The notes beneath the pieces are model-generated. The model was not told where the DNA came from. It saw only the letters and a list, made by a program, of their open reading frames with translations, and did no database searches. A stretch of 5,398 nt of DNA. Origin: Elusimicrobia bacterium RIFOXYB2_FULL_49_7 (GTDB taxonomy: Bacteria; Fibrobacterota; OXYB2-FULL-49-7). Of this stretch, positions 1 to 5,398 are shown piece after piece. The first letter of the stretch is position 1, and each line of letters begins with the position of its first letter. The stretch lies in assembly GCA_001800515.1 (NCBI GenBank), contig MGVN01000200.1:1-5398 (forward strand), given 5' to 3'. A program made the translations under genes and the position numbers.

Positions 1-1
1 G

Positions 2-1084
2 ACCATCTCCTTTTCCAATACACCGGATCTTTCCCGAATCTTTGTAAATGATTGTTTTACGGATGGGGCTTACTGTCCGTATCAATGGAAAATAACAGCG
101 GTTGATGATGGCGCAGATCAAATTACGGTAACGAACAGTGAATATGTTGCCTCGGAAAGTCCTGCCCCTTCTGCCTTAAATACCGGTCAAGCCACGGTTG
201 GCCGTTGGTTCTCCACCCTGCAGGCATGGGAGGATGCGCGGAATGGAGATTTGGTGACAGAAACGCGCATCGAAAAAGGTATTTGTTATAATGACGGCAC
301 TTTTACCGGGAATCTGATTATCGACGGTTCCACCACCAGCGCAAGTTATTATATGTGGCTGACCGTGGCATCAGGAGAACGACATAATGGCACCAAATCC
401 GGCGGCGGCGTGGTAATAGATCCATCCACAACCGGAACTGTCATTGCAATTTATGATTCTTACACCATTGTTGAGTGGCTTCGAATCACGGATTGGGGCA
501 GCAGCGGTTTCAACAATTCGGGTATTGTTGCCAACACAGGATCAAGCTATTCGATTATTCGCAACAATTTACTTCATAACGATGTTAGTACAAACGGAGG
601 GGCAGCCATAACCATAAACGCAAGCTATCTCACCTTCAACAACAACATCGTTCACAATGTCACTGGAAAAGGCTTCTCTGACAGCAATGGCTGGTTGATA
701 GGAGTGAAAATCCTGAACAACACAGTCTATTCAAGCGCAAGCAACGGTTTTCAAAAAGAAACCGGTAATTCTACAAGTACAATCCTCCAAAACAACATTG
801 CTCTAAGCTGCGGAGCAGATTGCTATTCTGCCCCTTCTGGTTGGGGCAGCGAGTCTTACAACATGGCCTCAGATGCCACGATATCCGGTACGGGTTCCTT
901 AACGGGCAAGACAGCGGCCAATCAATTCACCTCTATCGCTTCGGGCACTGAAGATTTGCATCTTATAGAAACCGCTGAAGCCATTGATGTGGGCGATTCA
1001 GCCGCTCTATCTGCAGTGTTCATCAATGACATTGACGACACCACCCGCCATTGGGGTATCTGGGATATGGGTGCGGATGAAAGA
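2..1084 (+). repeat. Module A1: N-terminal beta-rich part plus right-handed beta-helix (start cut off)
   Basis: Residues 1-361. Residues 1-131 match residues 399-529 of A2 without gaps (83 of 131 identical by hand count), including SRIFVNDCFTDG, RIEKGICYND and YYMWLTVA. From about residue 156 (IVEWLRI) the segment becomes a beta-helix: Asn pairs at 188-189, 214-215, 239-240 and 264-265 mark turns 25-26 residues apart. The module closes with DIDDTTRHWGIWDMGADE (343-360). The phrase around residues 72-131 (short aromatic start, L-x-A-W-E, then a Gly-x-Cys-Tyr-Asn and E-R-H-N-G stretch) is one I recall preceding beta-helices in large environmental surface proteins; that is from memory and is not a database match. 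Comparison with A2 shows that at least 30 residues of this module lie upstream of the window. Confidence 0.8.
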
Positions 1085-4000
1085 CATGAGACCTTTTACG
1101 CTTTTGAATTCAAGGCCGGCACAAACGAATACACCATTGGCAAGAAACCGAATGTGAACGTTACGGTTTCCTCAGTAACCGGCACGGGCCCCTGGACCGT
1201 TACATTTTCCGGTTCCCCTTCCTTTTCACGAATTTTCGTCAATGATTGTTTTACGGATGGGAGCTGTCTCCAGCATAAATGGAAAATCACGGCCCTAAAC
1301 AGCACCAGTCACACGGTAACGGTCGTGAACAGCGAATATGCATCCGCGGATAGCCCAACGCCTTCATCCCGCAATCGAATCCAAGCCACAATCGGACGCT
1401 GGTATGCCTCTCTTCCCTCATGGGAGAGTGCGCGAGATGGTGGTTTGGTTACTGACACACGGATTGAAAAAGGCATCTGCTACAATGATTCCACCTTTAC
1501 GGAGCGGGTGGATATTGCAGGCTCCACGACGAGCTCCAGCTACTACATGTGGCTCACTGTGGCTGCCGGGGAGCGGCATAACGGTACAGCGGCCACGGGC
1601 GTCAAACTGGACCCTTCCACCGGCGCGGACTATGCTATTACACAGGATGTTAATTCCATTGTAGAATGGTTTATCATCGATTGCCGCCCCTCCCCGAACT
1701 ATATCGGCGGCGTATCCGGAGGCATTATCCGCAACTGTATTGCATTTGGCGGCAATTCCAGCGGCAACGTCGGATTTTTGGGATACAAGGTTAGTAATTG
1801 TCTGGCTTATGATTTCACCTATAGCGGTTTTAATACCACGACGAATGGCTGTATTTACAATTGTACTTCCGTAAACAATAAGACCGGTTTTTCCATACCG
1901 GTCAGTACTGCAAAACTCAAAAACCTTTTAGCGGCTTACAATACCTCGCAAGATTTTAGTAACACGATTTCAGCAGGATACAATTGTTCCTCCTCGGATG
2001 CAACCTCGGATGATGGCGGAGGAACCGGCAACCGAGTGAGCCAAACCTTTGTTTTTAAAGACACCGCCAACAACGACTTTCACCTCAAGACAACAGACCA
2101 TGGCGCCCGGAATTTCGGCCGCAATCTCAGCGCAGACGCCACATATCCCATTACCACGGACATTGACGATACCATCCGGCAATATTTGGCCTGGGATATC
2201 GGTATGGATGAAGTCCCCAATATTTTCGACACCTCTTACTTTTACGTGGATTACCGTAACGGTTCGGATGCTTCCGGCTACGGCCGTGCTCCGACTACGC
2301 CTTTCAAGACAATTGAATACTGTTACGATCAGTTGGCAGACACCTATTCTGACAGTGTTTATGTCATGAATCTCTTTCCCGGCCGCCACATCTCGGAGAA
2401 CACAGGCATTGATATTGATATAAACGGTCCGGATTTCACCTTGCTGACCCCGCTTATCATTCGTTCCTATTATCCGGAATTGGACAGCATAGCGGAAATC
2501 ATGGAATCCAGCCCGAGCGCGGCAACCTATCTGTTCAATGTCGCAGTACCGAACATCACATTCGACCATCTTTTGATTCGCGGCCAGGAGGATGCGGACG
2601 GCATTTCCGGCATCGGCTACACCAGCGGTTCCTGTCCGGACCGTATCACGGTTCGAAACTGTATCTTTGACATGGACAGTGTTCCGGGCACAGACCTGTG
2701 TTTCATGCCGGGTGCTCTTGCTTTGTATGATGGAGACACCGCAAAGATTTACAATAATATCTTTATCGGAAAAAGCGGGGCCTCCATTACCGCACATGGC
2801 AGCGCCATTTACAGCTATGGGGCGGATTGCCAAATCATGAACAACACCTTTTACAAAACAACCTATGCGCTGAACGTCACAGCCGATGGTTCGGCCCGTC
2901 TGTTGTTTGCCAATAACATCTTCGACAGCTTGTATTATGTCATTTATGCTGGAAACAGCAATGCAACTTTTTATCTCCGTAACAGCGGGCTTATCCGGAC
3001 CGGTGAATACTATATCGACGTTGCAGCCGGGACCGCAACAGCACAATCCGTCAGCGAACAACAGGATCACGCCGGAAGTGTGCTGTCTTATAACTATAAG
3101 AGCAATGATTTCGCCAAACTGGCAATAGGCGCTCATTTCATCAACACCGGGATAGATACAACCGGTACCCCGGCCAAGGATTTTTACGGTAAGGATTCGT
3201 CGAATAAGCGGGATATCGGCGCAGCGGAATACAACCGTTATCAGGACCCCTTCTATATCGACACGGTTAATCTCTATGCGGACTTTGACAAGGCTGACAA
3301 TACGGGAGACGGGCGGACAATGGCCACTGCCAAGAAGAGCCCAAGCGCACTATGGGCGCTTATCCCGGCTGTTGCAGACAGTACCTATATCATCAATATG
3401 CTTCCCTCCGCATCCCCTTACAATCTCGGGGGAAAATGGACCCTTGCCCGCAGTGCCCACCATTTTCCGGATTGGGCCCGTTCCTTAACGGTCCGCTCTT
3501 ACTATTCCGGGGCCAATTTTATACATAAGGACAGCCTGGCTGCTATGACCCTTACAACAAGTGCGTACGGGATGATTGAACTCAAAGACAGCATCTGCCA
3601 TGTCCATATCCAGGGTATCCATTTTATTGCAGGAACAGCAACCACCTATAACGCTATTTCAGGCTACACGGGTCCATTCAGAAACATTCGAATCAGCCAT
3701 TGCGTATTTGATACCGGCAACGGCAAAAGTTATGATGAAGTGTTTACTTTATTCGGGGCCAATCAATATATCGACTCCATGGATGTTTTTAATAATATCT
3801 TTGTGGGCAAAGGCTCTTATTATGTTTTCGCCGGCGGTATGAATGTCCCATCTGGAGCAACCTATGGAATTCGTTTCTACAATAATACTATGAAAAGTTT
3901 TTCGATTGCATTTTACTATACCTCCGGAAAATACACCATTGTTAACAATATCTTTACTAATCTTTCCTATCTGTTTTATTCTGTTTCTAACCTTTCCAGT

Positions 4001-5398
4001 GTCTATATCAACAACAACTGTTATAATTCGATTAGCAACTACAACTGGACCGGTGTTGTTGGCAACACAGACACCCTGATGCAGGACCCCAAGGTGGTTT
4101 CCTATGCTTTCAACAACGCCTCTTTCGGCAAGTTGTCGGATGACAGTCCATGCATCGGCGCAGGCAAGGATTCCGTTCAGTTTAAGAATGGGGAGCAAAA
4201 GCATATCTCACCGAATACGGACTTTTACAATATTCGTCGTTTAACGGGGAATGATATGGGTGCCTGTCAGTATGATCCGGCCGGCGTTGCGGGTAAACGC
4301 ATCTTTCAATGGAATGTCCACAGTGGGGCATATGCCGCCACGGATGATGCGTTAATCAATTCGGCTAATGCGACTTATAATTATGGCGGTTCGACACTAT
4401 TAAAGATTCGCGACGCAGCAACCGACGAGCGTGCGGTAATCCGGTTCCCAAGTTTTACCGGTTCTACCTCCAACCTACAGGTTCCGGCCAATGCCCATGT
4501 GGATTCCGCCTTTCTTTATCTCTATTGTCTCCAGGCCGGAACCGGTACGGTCAGCGCTTATCGTACCACGCGTGATTGGACTGAAGGGAGCGCCAATGGC
4601 GCAGCGCAAAGCGGCAGTGTCACCTGGAATTCCGCTAAAAGCGGCACAACGGATTGGGGGATTGCCGGAGCAGACTCTTTAAACGACCGTATGCCACAAC
4701 TTGCCGCCAGCACCACCACCTTTACTTTGAATACGAATTCACGTTGGGACCTGACGTCTCTGGTCCAGGATTGGGTCTCAGGCATTACCAACAATGGTAT
4801 TATCCTGTATGACAATGTCGCTGCCTCAGCTGAACTGCAATTTGCCGCTTCCGAGCATGCAAAAAAGGCCTTCCACCCCAAACTGGTTGTCTACTACGAT
4901 GAAGACACCGCCACCATGGTCCGCCAGTTATACACCGCCCATGATGAATATGGCAGCCAGGACACCTGGCTCAGTCAGGCGAATAACACTTATAATTACG
5001 GCACCTCACCTACACTCTATCTACGCTCCACAACAGGCCAGAAAAAGCATATCCTTGTCAAATTCAAAAATTCCATCGGCAATGCAGCTAATTCCATTCC
5101 CTCTGGAAGCACCGTTTCCAAGGCTGAATTGACCCTTTACCGAAACAACACCACGGCCGGACTGGATGCCAATGAATCCAAAGCCTATGGAGTTCAGGAA
5201 GGGTGGGATGAAGGGGTTCAAGATGGTGCAGCGGGTGAAGCAAGCTGGGTCAAACGGGGCACCATTCAAGGCTGGTCCTTTACCGGCGCCTCGGCCTTCC
5301 CTTCCTGCGATGCCAATGCAATGAGTACGGGTAACAGCGCTCCGTCCAACGTATCCGGCGAAGCTATTGTGTGGCGCTGCGATACGGCCGCGCAACAT
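2..5398 (+). CDS. Giant modular surface/secreted beta-helix protein with DNRLRE-type domains (partial at both ends)
   Basis: One frame stays open for 1799 codons with no start or stop inside the window, so the gene extends both ways. Module order by residue in this fragment: A1 about 1-361, A2 about 364-737, B1 about 746-1077, B2 about 1082-1424, C1 about 1434-1633, C2 from about 1639 to the edge. A and B modules contain regularly spaced Asn-Asn or Asn-Cys turns (NNIF, NNTF, NNTV, NCLA) typical of right-handed parallel beta-helices, and each ends in a D-[IM]-G cap. C modules show the TYNYG start, W-[TD]-E turn and, in C1, the DLTSLVQDWVSG and PKLVVYY ends known from DNRLRE-type domains. Linkers between modules are only a few residues. 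No transmembrane segment or lipobox is visible. Such proteins are normally exported, so a signal peptide upstream and an anchor or sorting domain downstream are expected. An adhesin or polysaccharide-binding role is inferred; an enzymatic role (lyase-like) is possible but no active site was recognised. The existence of the gene is very secure, the function is not. Confidence 0.95.
47..67 (+). repeat. 21-bp exact direct repeat, copy 1
   Basis: Identical to bases 1241-1261, in the same reading frame (N-D-C-F-T-D-G region). It is the longest exact DNA match I noticed between A1 and A2. It sits within a protein segment that is conserved anyway, so it may reflect selection or recent exchange between the copies. 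Confidence 0.9.
1091..2212 (+). repeat. Module A2: second copy of the A module, with a tighter 21-residue helix pitch
   Basis: Residues 364-737. This complete copy shows what A1 lacks at its start: a beta-rich segment from about residue 364 (TFYAFEFKAG, then a VTGTGPWTVTFSG strand pair). The conserved core (399-529) is collinear with A1 at an offset of 398 codons. Its IVEW strand lies at 553-556. The beta-helix body differs strongly from A1: turns fall at N578-C579, N599-C600, N620-C621 and N641-L642, exactly 21 residues apart. The cap DIDDTIRQYLAWDIGMDE covers 720-737. The helix plus cap is about 20 residues shorter than in A1, as expected if about four coils were each about four residues shorter. 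Only six residues separate the cap from the next recognisable module start. Confidence 0.8.
1241..1261 (+). repeat. 21-bp exact direct repeat, copy 2
   Basis: Partner of bases 47-67 at a distance of 1194 bp, exactly 398 codons. The flanking bases differ on both sides (46 a versus 1240 c; 68 g versus 1262 a). Confidence 0.9.
2231..3232 (+). repeat. Module B1: choice-of-anchor-Q-like right-handed beta-helix
   Basis: Residues 744-1077. It opens with YFYVDYRNGSDASGYG and then TTPFKTIEYC, the classic N-terminal pattern of beta-helix proteins of the choice-of-anchor Q type (strand, G-S-D-x-x-G-x-G loop, P-F-K-T-I helix), followed by a VMNLFPGRH strand. RSYY at 821-824 and FDHLLIRG lead into coils whose turns are N886-C887, NNIF 918-921, NNTF 947-950 and NNIF 971-974, then RNS at 993-995. 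The cap is KRDIGAAEY, ending at 1077. In known relatives this cap lies near the C-terminal sorting region, but here it is internal. Family assignment is by recognised pattern only. A pectate-lyase-like enzyme is the main alternative, but no catalytic residues could be picked out. Confidence 0.75.
3245..4273 (+). repeat. Module B2: divergent second copy of the B beta-helix
   Basis: Residues 1082-1424. Landmarks line up with B1 at a nearly constant distance: YVDY 748 to YADF 1092 (344), RSYY 821 to RSYY 1165 (344), NNIF 918 to NNIF 1264 (346), DIG 1071 to DMG 1418 (347). Later turns are NNTM 1294-1297, NNIF 1315-1318 and NNNC 1337-1340. The start is degenerate: the G-S-D-x-x-G-x-G loop of B1 has become an acidic D-K-A-D-N-T-G-D-G stretch, and P-F-K-T-I is replaced by K-S-P-S-A-L. 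The cap reads RLTGNDMGACQY, with Gln where the other copies have Glu. A tail of about nine residues (DPAGVAGKR) leads to the C modules. Confidence 0.75.
4301..4900 (+). repeat. Module C1: DNRLRE-type beta-sandwich domain
   Basis: Residues 1434-1633. The order of motifs fits DNRLRE/disaggregatase-repeat-type domains: ATYNYGG (1457-1463), a strand with R-A-V-I-R-F, then VDSAFLYLYC, RDWTEG (W1526), SVTWNS (W1542), RWDLTSLVQDWVSG, NNGIILYD and a closing PKLVVYY. About 200 residues is normal for this type. The family occurs in secreted and surface proteins, and some related modules are treated as carbohydrate binding. It probably supplies glycan or surface attachment next to the beta-helix stalk. 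The specific ligand cannot be told from sequence. Confidence 0.8.
4916..5398 (+). repeat. Module C2: second DNRLRE-type domain (cut by window end)
   Basis: Residues 1639-1799. It repeats the C1 landmarks about 205-209 residues downstream: NTYNYG (1662-1667), a KKHILVKF strand, SKAELTLYRN, the EGWDEG turn (W1735) and ASWVKRG (W1749). The C-terminal third, expected to hold the D-x-T-x-L-V-x-x-W strand and P-K-L-V-V-x-Y end, has not been reached when the window stops in the codons for TAAQH. Similarity to C1 is moderate and uneven, so this is an old or fast-diverging duplicate. Further copies downstream are possible. Confidence 0.75.

Noticed and set aside
47..1261. Direct repeats considered as a CRISPR array or mobile-element ends
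   Set aside because: Only two copies, 1194 bp apart, inside coding sequence and in the same frame; no short regular spacing, no inverted termini and no transposase.
1338..1664. 108-codon + strand open frame in another phase
   Set aside because: Overlaps the best conserved part of A2 in the main frame; the conservation with A1 is in the main frame, so this is a shadow.
2204..2230. Possible gene boundary between A2 and B1 (in-frame ATG near the A2 cap)
   Set aside because: No stop codon, no ribosome binding site and no signal peptide follow; the frame runs straight through, so this is a domain linker.
1970..3136. 388-codon open frame on the minus strand
   Set aside because: It lies wholly opposite modules A2 and B1. 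Its Val/Gly/Ile/Cys-rich composition is what the reverse complement of common aac, acc, gac, gcc and gca codons gives, it shows no recognisable domain, and the + strand frame has clear motifs throughout.
3749..4204. 151-codon open frame on the minus strand
   Set aside because: Antisense to the B2 coils; no recognisable motif, same composition artefact.
420..4273. Beta-helices considered as pectate lyase or other polysaccharide-cleaving enzymes
   Set aside because: The fold pattern is compatible, but no catalytic Asp/Arg or Lys cluster could be identified, so only a structural or binding role is offered.
5021..5398. 125-codon open frame on the minus strand entering at the window edge
   Set aside because: Antisense to C2, which has convincing DNRLRE-type motifs in the + frame.

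Overview
The window lies entirely inside one very large gene. A single + strand frame (codons from base 2) runs 1799 codons to the last base with no stop, and neither the start codon nor the stop codon is present. I see no second gene, RNA gene, promoter, terminator, CRISPR array or mobile element, and there is no intergenic DNA. The other open frames on both strands are shadows of this one.

The encoded protein is a repetitive, Asn/Thr/Ser/Gly- and aromatic-rich polypeptide of the kind that bacteria export to the surface. It reads as three pairs of modules. A1 and A2 (bases 2-1084 and 1091-2212) each have a conserved beta-rich N-terminal part followed by a right-handed beta-helix. B1 and B2 (2231-3232 and 3245-4273) are a second type of beta-helix module whose start resembles 'choice-of-anchor Q' proteins. 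C1 and C2 (4301-4900 and 4916-5398, the latter cut by the window edge) are DNRLRE-type beta-sandwich modules. All four beta-helices end with a related capping motif (D-[IM]-G-[AM]-x-[EQ]).

The likely role is a cell-surface or secreted adhesin or polysaccharide-binding protein. The beta-helices would act as rigid stalks or glycan-contacting surfaces and the C modules as carbohydrate- or surface-binding domains. This is inference from fold families; I see no catalytic signature. The signal peptide and any anchor or secretion signal would lie outside the window.

The organism cannot be named. Composition is moderate in GC with many C-ending codons, and the frame is open under the standard code. 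Giant modular proteins of this type are common in environmental bacteria (for example FCB and PVC groups and candidate phyla), but this is only a weak indication.
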